Positions 44,419-52,068 of a DNA stretch of 64,000 bases are shown in pieces. The stretch spans positions 62,001 through 126,000 of the forward strand of contig NZ_RYUH01000014.1 of NCBI RefSeq assembly GCF_004155535.1, in the 5' to 3' direction. Within the stretch, counting starts at the first letter, position 1. Every line of letters starts with the position of its first letter. The stretch comes from Bifidobacterium pseudolongum subsp. globosum. GTDB lineage: Bacteria > Actinomycetota > Actinomycetes > Actinomycetales > Bifidobacteriaceae. A program made the translations under genes and the position numbers. A model generated the notes under the pieces. The model saw only the letters and a list, made by a program, of their open reading frames with translations. It did not search any database and was not told where the DNA came from.

Positions 44419-45231
44419 TCAGTCTTCGGGCAGCTCATCGTCGGCCTCGTCCACGCCGTGGGCGAGCACGAGTTCCTTGACGAGGTCGCGCGTCTTGGTC
44501 GCCGAGTCCGGGTCGAGCCCGTCGTCGGTGATCACCGTGTCCACCTGGTCGAAGCGGGCGAACAGCGAAAGCGATGTGCTGCTCCACTTCGTGTGGTCGG
44601 TCAGGATGATCGTGCGGTCCGCGATGTCCATCATGGCCATGTCGGTGGCCGCTTCGAGCGAATTGGGCATCAGGAAACCGCGCGGCACCGAGACCGAGTG
44701 CGTGCCGAGAAACACGGTGTTGACGCGCAGCGAGGCGATCACCTTGTCGGCGATCGGCCCCACGAGCGAATTGGAGCGTGTGATCACGCCCCCGGTCACG
44801 ATCACCTCGACGTCCTTGGATTCGAGCGCCTGCACGAGCTCGGCCACGGGGATCGAGTTCGTGAGGATCGTGATGCCGTTGGCGCGCTGCGATTCGAGCA
44901 GGTGTTGGGCGAACACGTAGGCGGTCGTGCCGCCGCCGATCGCGATCACATCGCCGGGCGAGACATACTCGATCGCGCGCTGTGCGATTGCGTCCTTGAG
45001 CCCGAGCTCCATCTGCGATTTGACGGAGAACAGCGGCTCGCTCAGCAGCGTGCTCGTGGAGACGGCGCCGCCGTGGACGCGCTTGAGCAGGCCTTTGTCG
45101 GCCAGGTCGGCGATGTCGCGGCGGATCGTCATGGCCGAGACACCGAGTTCCTTCGAAAGCGCGGTGATGCGCACCGCACCGCGCGTACGCAGGCGGCTCA
45201 GGATCAGATGCTGACGTTGTGAGGAAATCAT
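44419..45231 (-). CDS. DeoR/GlpR-family transcriptional regulator of the gal genes
   Basis: A 270-residue repressor. The N-terminal winged helix has ILSRLRTRGAVRITALSKELGVSAMTIRRDIADLADKGLL, the DeoR family signature. The C-terminal sugar-phosphate sensor domain (about 75-240) contains AIGGGTTAYVFAQ and GVITRSNSLVGP, as in GlpR/FruR-type proteins. The start at 45231 is chosen because a good promoter (TTGGTG-17-GATAAT) ends 6 bases before it, predicting a leaderless mRNA; the ATG at 45249 would lie inside that promoter. It is upstream of galT-galK, so galactose phosphates are the likely inducers. Tandem operator-like repeats overlap the promoter. Confidence 0.88.
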   Translation of the reverse strand: MISSQRQHLILSRLRTRGAVRITALSKELGVSAMTIRRDIADLADKGLLKRVHGGAVSTSTLLSEPLFSVKSQMELGLKDAIAQRAIEYVSPGDVIAIGGGTTAYVFAQHLLESQRANGITILTNSIPVAELVQALESKDVEVIVTGGVITRSNSLVGPIADKVIASLRVNTVFLGTHSVSVPRGFLMPNSLEAATDMAMMDIADRTIILTDHTKWSSTSLSLFARFDQVDTVITDDGLDPDSATKTRDLVKELVLAHGVDEADDELPED

Positions 45232-45233
45232 GC

Positions 45234-45253
45234 GAACATTATCGCACATTATC
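45234..45253 (-). promoter_or_regulatory. Tandem operator-like repeats upstream of deoR-type gene
   Basis: Two adjacent 10-base direct repeats, GATAATGTGC and GATAATGTTC, overlap the -10 box. The AATGTTCG core resembles the GlpR/DeoR half-site pattern WATKYTCG. This suggests autoregulation by the encoded protein. Confidence 0.5.
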
Positions 45254-45266
45254 TCCCAAACACCAA
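45238..45266 (-). promoter_or_regulatory. Leaderless promoter of the DeoR-type gene
   Basis: TTGGTG (45261-45266), a 17-base spacer, and GATAAT (45238-45243), then 6 bases to ATG 45231. The transcription start should coincide with or adjoin the start codon. Confidence 0.65.
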
Positions 45267-45375
45267 CTCAGTTTGAGAGCTTCGGCGTGTTTTCCAACAA
45301 AACCGCACGTAATCGCACATCCACACGCCTGCAACTCGAACATTTTCCACCGCACGGCTCCGCACACGCACGCAA

Positions 45376-46377
45376 TCAGTCGATACCCGCCTCTGCCTCG
45401 TCCACAAGCTCGTCGTCGAGCACGTCGTCGGGGCCGTCCTCAATCTGGCGTTTCGCATCGGTGATCTCACGTGGGATCTCGTCAGGGTCGTGCAGCTGGC
45501 GGTGCATGCGCGCGAACCCCCAGCGCGTCACCTTGTCCATCGCCTCGCGCACGATCGACCCATCCATCTTCGATTCGCCGCGCGCGCGTTCGGGGAACAC
45601 GATCGGCATCTCCACCACGGTGCCGCCGGCTGCGATCACGCGCCGGGTCATGTCGATCTGGAACACATAGCCGTTGTCTTCGATGCTGTGCAGGCTCACC
45701 TTGCGCAGGATGCCCGCACGGTATACACGGAACCCGGATGTCATGTCGCGCACCTTGAGCCCGAGCATGAGGCGCGCGTACTGCGAGCCCACGCGGCTGA
45801 TGAGGTCGCGGTACCACGGCCAGTTCTCGGTCGTGCCGCCGGGCACGCGCCGCGAACCGACCACGAGGTCGATGTTCGCGTTCCCCTCGATCCGGTCGAG
45901 CATGCGCTTGAGGTCGTCGGGGCGGTGCGAGCCGTCCATGTCCATCTCGCAGATCAGCGTGTACCCGTGGTCGAGCGCCCACGTGAAGCCGTCCACATAC
46001 GCCGAGCCGAGCCCGAGCTTGCCTTTGCGGTGCAGCACGAACACGCGCGAATCCATCGTGCAGCCGTTGATGCGGTTCGCGATCTTCAGGTCAGTCGTGC
46101 TCACATGCGCGTCGGAGAGCACCTTGGCGTCTTTGCCTGCGCGTTCGAAGCCCGTGTCCTTCGACTGCGCGCCGCGCGCGACGTGCACGCTCAGCTGCGG
46201 CGCCATGTTCGTGGCCTTCGAGATCACGTCGGCGAGCGTGCCGGTGCCGTCGGGCGAGGCGTCATCGACGATGAGCACGTCCACGCCCGGGTTCTGCACA
46301 AAGACGCCGGTGAGCGTGGGCTCCAGGTTGTCGCGCTCATTGTACGTTGGCATGACCACGCATACGCGATCCGTCAT
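45376..46377 (-). CDS. Polyprenol-phosphate mannosyltransferase-like GT2 glycosyltransferase
   Basis: A 333-residue soluble family 2 glycosyltransferase resembling Ppm1/dolichol-phosphate mannose synthase, which moves a sugar from a nucleotide donor to polyprenyl phosphate. Motifs are VVMPTYNERDNLEP, LIVDDASPDGTG, CEMDMDGSHRPDDL (the DxD metal site), VVGSRRVPGG, SRVGSQYARLMLGLKVRDMTSGFRVYR, and VEMPIVFPERARGESKM. An extra stretch of about 55 residues (about 53-107) separates the DDASPDGTG motif from the RKGKLGLG motif that normally follows closely. The C-terminal tail is acidic, with no membrane helices. AGGAGG sits 7 bases before ATG 46377. The product sugar is unproven. Confidence 0.85.
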   Translation of the reverse strand: MTDRVCVVMPTYNERDNLEPTLTGVFVQNPGVDVLIVDDASPDGTGTLADVISKATNMAPQLSVHVARGAQSKDTGFERAGKDAKVLSDAHVSTTDLKIANRINGCTMDSRVFVLHRKGKLGLGSAYVDGFTWALDHGYTLICEMDMDGSHRPDDLKRMLDRIEGNANIDLVVGSRRVPGGTTENWPWYRDLISRVGSQYARLMLGLKVRDMTSGFRVYRAGILRKVSLHSIEDNGYVFQIDMTRRVIAAGGTVVEMPIVFPERARGESKMDGSIVREAMDKVTRWGFARMHRQLHDPDEIPREITDAKRQIEDGPDDVLDDELVDEAEAGID

Positions 46378-46481
46378 CTGCCCCACCTCCTGCTTTCGGC
46401 TATGCCACGACTGTAGTGCGTCGCGGTGCGGTCCGCCCGGCGTGAACCGGCCGCCCTGCCTGCCACACGGCCCCTCGGGCC

Positions 46482-46510
46482 TCGACGCGCGCGGCCGTTC
46501 GTGGCACAAT
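46482..46510 (+). promoter_or_regulatory. Leaderless promoter of pyrD
   Basis: TCGACG (46482-46487), a 17-base spacer, and CACAAT (46505-46510), then 6 bases to ATG 46517. There is no ribosome site. Confidence 0.5.
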
Positions 46511-46516
46511 GGACGC

Positions 46517-47665
46517 ATGTCTTATGTATCTGAGCATAGTCTGCACGACGCCGTCAACAAGGCCACGACCGACCTTTTCACCTTCGCCTACAAAAACGTG
46601 GTCAAACCGTACGCCGTGTTCAACCACACGCCCGATGTGGCGCACGACCAGATGATCCGCTTCTGCGATGTCACGCGCCGCGTGCCGCCGCTCATGTGGC
46701 TGTTGCGCACGATGCTCGACTACACCGACCCGGTGCTCGAGACCACGGCGATGGGCGTGCACTTCGCCAACCCCTTCGGGCTGTCCGCCGGCCTCGACAA
46801 GAACTGCGAAATGTCCACGCTGCTCGACAACGCCGGCTTCGGCTTCGAGACCGTGGGGTCGACCACGTCACGCCCGTGCCAGGGCAACGCGCGCCCGTGG
46901 TTCCACCGCCTGCCCGAATACGATTCGATGATGGTGCACGTGGGTCTGGCCAACCTGGGGTCGGACGAGGTGATCGCACGCGCGCAGCAGGCGTGGAGCA
47001 AGACGAAGACGATGCAGATGTCCGTGTCGATCGCCCGCACGAACGACCAGCTCGTGGGCGACCTCAACGAAGGCATCGAGGACTACTGCATCTCGATGCG
47101 CCGCGCGGCCGGCCGCACCGCGATGGTCGAAGTGAACATCTCGTGCCCCAACACCACGGTGGGCGAACCGTTCACCGCGGACCCCAACGCGCTCGACCGC
47201 CTGTTCACCGAGCTCGACAAGATCGACCGCCCGCAGCCCACGCTCGTCAAGATGCCGCTCAACAAGACGTGGCCCGAGTTCAAGGAGCTCCTCGACGTGC
47301 TCGCCGGGCACAACGTGCAGGGCGTCACAATCGCCAACCTGCAGAAGGACCGCACCGGCATGAACATCCCGCGCGACTGGCTCGGCGGCCTTTCGGGCGG
47401 CCCGTGTACCGTGGAAAGCACCGAGCTGATCCGCCGCGTCTACCGCGACTACGGCCAGCGCTTCGCGATCGCGGGCGTCGGCGGTGTGTTCACGCCGCAG
47501 CAGGCCTACGACAAGATCCGCGCCGGCTCGTCGCTCGTCATGTTCATCACCGCGCTCATGTACCGCGGGCCTCAGCAGATCACCGTGCTCAAGCGCGGCT
47601 TGGCGAAGCTGCTCAAGCGCGACGGCTTCGCGCACGTGGGCGAAGCCGTCGGCATCGACGCCTGA
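46517..47665 (+). CDS. pyrD: Dihydroorotate dehydrogenase, class 2-like with Cys at the base position
   Basis: A 382-residue FMN enzyme oxidising dihydroorotate to orotate in pyrimidine synthesis. The amphipathic N-terminal segment and the core ANPFGLSAGLDKN, ETVGSTTSRPCQGN and GVGGVFTPQQAYDKI follow the membrane/quinone-linked class 2 plan. The catalytic-loop residue is C210 in VNISCPNT, which is the class 1 residue; class 2 enzymes have Ser. The start at 46517 gives the expected N-terminus; longer frames run into the divergent glycosyltransferase. A -10 box ends 6 bases upstream and no ribosome site exists. It stands alone, with no other pyr genes nearby. Confidence 0.88.
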   Translation: MSYVSEHSLHDAVNKATTDLFTFAYKNVVKPYAVFNHTPDVAHDQMIRFCDVTRRVPPLMWLLRTMLDYTDPVLETTAMGVHFANPFGLSAGLDKNCEMSTLLDNAGFGFETVGSTTSRPCQGNARPWFHRLPEYDSMMVHVGLANLGSDEVIARAQQAWSKTKTMQMSVSIARTNDQLVGDLNEGIEDYCISMRRAAGRTAMVEVNISCPNTTVGEPFTADPNALDRLFTELDKIDRPQPTLVKMPLNKTWPEFKELLDVLAGHNVQGVTIANLQKDRTGMNIPRDWLGGLSGGPCTVESTELIRRVYRDYGQRFAIAGVGGVFTPQQAYDKIRAGSSLVMFITALMYRGPQQITVLKRGLAKLLKRDGFAHVGEAVGIDA

Positions 47666-47677
47666 CCACCGCGCGGA

Positions 47678-48841
47678 TCACCACGCGCCGCGCAAGTACT
47701 GCGGCGGGTATGGGATCCGCGCGCGCCCGACGCCCAGTTTCGCGGCGGCGCGCAACGGCCAGTACGGGTCGCGCAGGGCGGCGCGTCCGATCTCCACGGC
47801 GTCGGCCTGCCCGTGTGCCACGATTTTCTGCGCCTGCCGGGGCTTGGTGATCAGGCCGACCGCCGTCGTCGGCACACCGGCCTTCGCGCGGATGCGGTCG
47901 GCGAACGGCACCTGATAGCCCGGCTTGGCCGGGATCGTCACACCGTCGATCAGGCCGCCCGTCGACACGTCGACCAGGTCCACGCCGTGGTCCTTGAGCG
48001 TGCGCGCCAACTCCACGCTCTGGTCGGCATCCCAGCCGCCCTCGGTCCAGTCGGTCGCCGAGATGCGCACGAAGAGCGGCATGTCGTCGCGGATCACGCC
48101 GCGCACCTCGTCCACGACCTCCACGAGCATGCGCATGCGGTTGGCGAGCGATCCGCCATACTCGTCGTCGCGCGTGTTGATCAGCGGATCGAGGAACTCC
48201 GAAAGCAGGTACCCATGCGCGGCATGGATCTCGATCGCCTCGAACCCGGCGGCCATCGCGCGCCATGCGGCGTCACGGAAGCGGTGCACGATCCCGTGGA
48301 TCTCGTCCACGCTCAACGCGCGCGGCGCCTGCAGATCGCCGAACGGCAGGTCGGAGGGGCCCACGGTGTGCCAACCGCCTTTGTCGACCGGCACGGTCTG
48401 CCCATCGTATCCGATCGCGAAGCAGCCGGTCGAGCCTTTGCGCCCAGCGTGGTTGAGCTGGATCGCGGGCACGGCGCCGGCCTGTTTGATGCCGTCGGTG
48501 ACCCACCGGTACGCGTCGATCTGCCCGTCTTCCCACAAACCCAGGTCGCACGGCGAGATGCGCCCGTCAGGCGTGACCGCGGTCGCTTCGACGATGATGA
48601 GGCCGAAGCCGCCCATCGCACGGGAGACATAGTGCTGGTAGTGGAAGTCGGTGGGCCGGCCGTCGCACGCGAACGCCGAATACATGTCCATCGGCGGCAG
48701 CCATACGCGGTTGCGCGCGGTCATGCCACGCAGCGTGATCGGGGTGAACAGCGCCGGCTCCGTTGCCGCGGCCGCTGGTTGCACCGCTTTGGTTTGCTTG
48801 GATTTCTTGATGTTCTTGGTATGTGGTTGTGCTTTGCCCAT
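47678..48841 (-). CDS. Old yellow enzyme-type NADH:flavin oxidoreductase
   Basis: A 387-residue FMN-dependent ene-reductase of the YqjM type. A Lys/Ala-rich tail of about 28 residues precedes the barrel. LNHAGRKG carries the His pair binding substrate, and IEIHAAHGYLLSEFLDPLINTRDDEYGGSLANRMR is the family signature. The position of YqjM Cys26 (motif PMCMYS), which tunes the flavin, is D52 here (PPMDMYSAF). The start at 48841 is preferred over the longer frame because AGGGTGG lies just upstream. It is convergent with pyrD, with only 12 bases between the stops and no hairpin there. The physiological substrate is unknown. Confidence 0.9.
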   Translation of the reverse strand: MGKAQPHTKNIKKSKQTKAVQPAAAATEPALFTPITLRGMTARNRVWLPPMDMYSAFACDGRPTDFHYQHYVSRAMGGFGLIIVEATAVTPDGRISPCDLGLWEDGQIDAYRWVTDGIKQAGAVPAIQLNHAGRKGSTGCFAIGYDGQTVPVDKGGWHTVGPSDLPFGDLQAPRALSVDEIHGIVHRFRDAAWRAMAAGFEAIEIHAAHGYLLSEFLDPLINTRDDEYGGSLANRMRMLVEVVDEVRGVIRDDMPLFVRISATDWTEGGWDADQSVELARTLKDHGVDLVDVSTGGLIDGVTIPAKPGYQVPFADRIRAKAGVPTTAVGLITKPRQAQKIVAHGQADAVEIGRAALRDPYWPLRAAAKLGVGRARIPYPPQYLRGAW

Positions 48842-48871
48842 ACCCCGCCACCCTACCACACCGCATATGGC

Positions 48872-48905
48872 GGTGGCGGCGCACCCGCTTGGATGCGCCG
48901 CCACC
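48872..48905 (-). terminator. Penicillin-binding protein gene terminator
   Basis: A perfect 12-bp stem (GGTGGCGGCGCA and complement) with a 10-base loop lies 34 bases past the stop at 48940 and before the oxidoreductase start. Confidence 0.65.
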
Positions 48906-48939
48906 TCAATCACTGTTGACAGGGCTCACAGAACCGGGG

Positions 48940-51189
48940 TCACCGGGTCTGCTGGTTCTGTCGCTGCTGCAACCGCCCCTGCTGCGTGCCTTGCAGGGTG
49001 TTGCCGTTCTGCGATCTCGACACACCCACCTGCTTCATGTACTTGTCCGCGGCGTGGCCGTAGTCGTTGTCCATCGGCAGGTTCTTCTTCGCCGCGTATT
49101 GGCTCACGGTCTTGCTGAACGCAGGCGCGGCGATCGTCGAACCGTCCCAGTAACCGTGGTATTCGCCGTTGATCGCGATGTTCTCGATCGGGTGGTTGAT
49201 CGGGTCCTGCACGTCGCCGACGAGCACGAACGTGGCGATCTGGTGCGGGATGAACCCGCCCGTGGTCACATACATGTTCTCGTTCGTACCGGTCTTGGCG
49301 AAGGTCTTGCGGTTGTCGGCCAGCTGGGCCGCGCGGGCGGCGCCGTCAGGGCGCGTCACACCTTGGTTCATCGTGTACGCGAGCGTCTGGATGATCTCCT
49401 TGTCCACCGCCTGATGGCAGTTCGCCTGCGGCACGTCGAGCTTGTTGCCGTCGGAGTCCTCGGCCGACTTGATCGCCACCGGCGTGCACTCCACGCCGTC
49501 CGCCGCGATCGTGGCGTACACGTTGGCCATCGTGAGCGGCGAGACCGAGGTGGTGCCGCCGATCAGCAGCGCGGGGTGCATCGAGATGTCGCTGTAGACG
49601 TCTTCCTGCCCGATCTTCGAATTGTGGTAGCCGAGCGACTTCGCGGCGTCGGCCACCGCGCACAGGCCGATCTGCGCGCCCATCGCCGCCATCGTGGTGT
49701 TGTGCGAATGCACCAGGCCGAGGAACGGGCTTTCCGGGCTCACCGTGCCGTTCGTCAACGCGTTCGTCACATGCCAGTTGTCGGTGCCGCCCTGGTAGCC
49801 GTTGCACGAGAACTTGTTGGTCAAAAAGTCGGTGGGCGCCACAAGGCTTTCGTTGATCGAACGGCCCTGCTGCATCCACGCCACCAGGTTGATCGGCTTC
49901 CACGACGAACCGATCTGGAAGCCCTGGCCGCCGCCGTCGATCTGGTCCACCGCGTAGTTCATCGACGAACGGGTGGGGTCGGTCGCCGCCGCATCGGTCG
50001 CGTCGTAGGTGCGGTTGAGGCCGAAGCCGAGCACTTCGCCGGTGCCGGGCTTCACCGATGCCATCACGATCTCCATGCCGCTCGAATCGGCCGCCGGAAT
50101 CGTGGCGTTCGCCACGTCCATCATCGCCGCGTTCGCGTCAAGGTCAAGCGTCGTCACGATCTTGAGGCCGCCTTCCTGCAGCAGGCGCTCACGGTCTTCC
50201 GCCGTCTTGCCGAATTCGGGCGAGTTCTCGATCTTGTGCACCACGTAATCGCAGAAATAGCCGGCGTCGTACTTGGCGGCCATGCAGCCGCGGCTCACGC
50301 TCGTCAGGTGCAGTGTGTCGACGAGCGGCGTGTTCACGGCCTCCTCGTACTCCTGCTGCGTGATGAAGCCCTGGTCGTGCATCAGCTGGAGCGTGATGTT
50401 GCGCTGCTTCTGCGCCTCTTCCTGGTTCTCGGGGATCGAGGGGTCGTATTTCGACGGGTTCTTCGTGATCATGGCGATCGTGGCCGCCTGCACCACATTG
50501 AGCTTGTCCGCGGTCGTGTTGAAGTACCGTTCCGCCGCCGCCTGCACGCCGTAGAGCGAATTGCTGCCGAACTGCGCGATGTTCAGGTACCCCTGCAGGA
50601 TCTCCTGCTTCGAGTACTTCTTCTCCATCTGCACCGAGATGAGCATCTCGCGCAGCTTGCGCGCGATCGTATCCTCAGTGGCGTGGTATGCGGCGATCGG
50701 GTCGTCGTTGTCGCGCGCCTTGGTGGCGAGCACGTTCTTCACGTACTGCTGCGTGAGCGACGAACCGCCCTGTTGATCGCCCTTGCGCATGTAGGTCTGC
50801 ACGAACGCGCGCATCACGCCCTGCACGTCCACGCCCGAATGCTCCCAGAAACGCTTGTCCTCACGGGCCACCACGGCCTGCATCATCGGCTTGGAGATGT
50901 CCTTGAGCGGCACCACTTCGCGGTTCTGCGCATAGAACTCCGCGATCACGGTCTTGCCGTCGCTCGCGTACATCGTCGATTTCTGCGGCAGGTTCGTCAC
51001 ATCGAAGTCGATGCCTTCCACCTGCATCGAGGGGGCCACCGCTTTGGCCACATTGTTCGCGCCCATCACGGCGGGCAGGAACAGCACGCTCGTCGTCACA
51101 CCACCCGCGATGCACAGGGTGATGAACGCGAGCGCAAGCGCAAGCACGCGCATTCCAGTCAAGGATTTCTTCTTGTTCGGCTTCGGCAT
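48940..51189 (-). CDS. Class A penicillin-binding protein (transglycosylase-transpeptidase)
   Basis: A 749-residue bifunctional cell-wall synthase. A short basic tail and one helix (about 12-35) anchor it. The family 51 transglycosylase domain has the catalytic Glu in VVAREDKRFWEHSGVD and the motifs GGSSLTQQYVKN, KLREMLISVQMEKKYSK and GYLNIAQFGSNSLYGVQAAAERYF. The transpeptidase domain has SSWK (active Ser near 425), SHN (near 493) and KTGT (near 631). The tail is Gln/Arg-rich without PASTA domains. ATG 51189 is chosen because TAGAAT ends 7 bases upstream and no ribosome site precedes either start; ATG 51198 overlaps that box. Confidence 0.95.
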   Translation of the reverse strand: MPKPNKKKSLTGMRVLALALAFITLCIAGGVTTSVLFLPAVMGANNVAKAVAPSMQVEGIDFDVTNLPQKSTMYASDGKTVIAEFYAQNREVVPLKDISKPMMQAVVAREDKRFWEHSGVDVQGVMRAFVQTYMRKGDQQGGSSLTQQYVKNVLATKARDNDDPIAAYHATEDTIARKLREMLISVQMEKKYSKQEILQGYLNIAQFGSNSLYGVQAAAERYFNTTADKLNVVQAATIAMITKNPSKYDPSIPENQEEAQKQRNITLQLMHDQGFITQQEYEEAVNTPLVDTLHLTSVSRGCMAAKYDAGYFCDYVVHKIENSPEFGKTAEDRERLLQEGGLKIVTTLDLDANAAMMDVANATIPAADSSGMEIVMASVKPGTGEVLGFGLNRTYDATDAAATDPTRSSMNYAVDQIDGGGQGFQIGSSWKPINLVAWMQQGRSINESLVAPTDFLTNKFSCNGYQGGTDNWHVTNALTNGTVSPESPFLGLVHSHNTTMAAMGAQIGLCAVADAAKSLGYHNSKIGQEDVYSDISMHPALLIGGTTSVSPLTMANVYATIAADGVECTPVAIKSAEDSDGNKLDVPQANCHQAVDKEIIQTLAYTMNQGVTRPDGAARAAQLADNRKTFAKTGTNENMYVTTGGFIPHQIATFVLVGDVQDPINHPIENIAINGEYHGYWDGSTIAAPAFSKTVSQYAAKKNLPMDNDYGHAADKYMKQVGVSRSQNGNTLQGTQQGRLQQRQNQQTR

Positions 51190-51196
51190 GCTGACC

Positions 51197-51225
51197 ATTC
51201 TAAATGGTCGGCTCTACTGCGTCCA
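51197..51225 (-). promoter_or_regulatory. Leaderless promoter of the penicillin-binding protein
   Basis: TGGACG (51220-51225), a 17-base spacer, and TAGAAT (51197-51202), then 7 bases to ATG 51189. It occupies the 78-base gap after the Crp-type gene. Confidence 0.55.
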
Positions 51226-51276
51226 CAGTTTCCCCACAATGCTCACGCAATGCACGCAACCGGCCCGCCACGCGCG

Positions 51277-51987
51277 CTAGCGCTGCGAGCGGCGGATCAG
51301 TTTGCCCGGCTGGTAGATGATGATCGTGCGCCCTTCGCGCGCGATCCAACCGCGGTTGGCGAAGTCCATCAGTGCCTTGTTCACCGTTTCGCGGGACGAG
51401 CCCACGAGCTGCGCCATCTCCTCCTGCGTCAGGTCGTGCGGCACCTGCAGCCCCGCCTCCACCGGCTTGCCGAAGCGCGCCGCCAGGTTGAGCAGCGTCT
51501 TCGCGAGGCGCGCGGGCACGTCCATGAACACCAGGTCCGCGATCCGCTCGTTGTTCAGACGCAGCCGGTTCGCCAGCACCTGCAACATGTCGACCGCCAC
51601 GCGCGGGTGCGCGTTGAGCCATGCGAACAGCGCGTCGTGTTCAAGCCACACCACTTTCGTGCCGTTGACCATCGCCACCGCGGTCGCCGTGCGCGGGCCG
51701 CCGTCGGGGTCGAACACCGGGATCTCGCCGAGCATCTCGCCGCGCGTGTGGATGCTGAGCAGCTGCACGCGGTTGTCCGCCGACTGCCGGATCAGCTTCA
51801 CGCGCCCCTGCTCGATCACATACATGCGGTGATCGGTGTCCCCTTCGCGGAAGATCGTGTCGCCTTTGTTCACCACAGCGCTGTGCATATACGGCAGCAG
51901 CTCCTCCGCCTGTTGCGCGGAGACCTGCTTGAACAGGGCCGTGTGCAGCAGCGGGTTGTGCGTCTGATCGTCGTTGTGCGTCGCCAT
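51277..51987 (-). CDS. Crp/Fnr-family transcriptional regulator
   Basis: A 236-residue regulator. The N-terminal cyclic-nucleotide-binding barrel has NKGDTIFREGDTDHRMYVIEQGRVKL and the GEMLGEIPVFDPDGGPRTATAVA phosphate-binding cassette with Glu and Arg. The long dimer helix and a winged helix (LTQEEMAQLVGSSRETVNKALMDFANRGWI) follow. It resembles the actinobacterial GlxR/Crp group. The start at 51987 has GAGGTGG 5 bases upstream; ATG 52032 would add 15 residues. Targets are not deducible here, though the penicillin-binding protein gene lies 87 bases downstream and both are on the same strand. Confidence 0.93.
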   Translation of the reverse strand: MATHNDDQTHNPLLHTALFKQVSAQQAEELLPYMHSAVVNKGDTIFREGDTDHRMYVIEQGRVKLIRQSADNRVQLLSIHTRGEMLGEIPVFDPDGGPRTATAVAMVNGTKVVWLEHDALFAWLNAHPRVAVDMLQVLANRLRLNNERIADLVFMDVPARLAKTLLNLAARFGKPVEAGLQVPHDLTQEEMAQLVGSSRETVNKALMDFANRGWIAREGRTIIIYQPGKLIRRSQR

Positions 51988-52049
51988 GACCACCTCATGC
52001 TCGAACCGTGTGCCTGCGCCCTGGCCGTCCATGGGCGCACGGTTGTCCC

Positions 52050-52055
52050 ATTGTA
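52050..52055 (-). promoter_or_regulatory. Candidate -10 box of the Crp-type gene
   Basis: TACAAT on the minus strand, 5 of 6 matches to the consensus, about 62 bases before the start. The -35 region would fall at the end of the lipoate ligase gene and is weak. Confidence 0.4.
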
Positions 52056-52068
52056 GTCCAGCCGCGCG

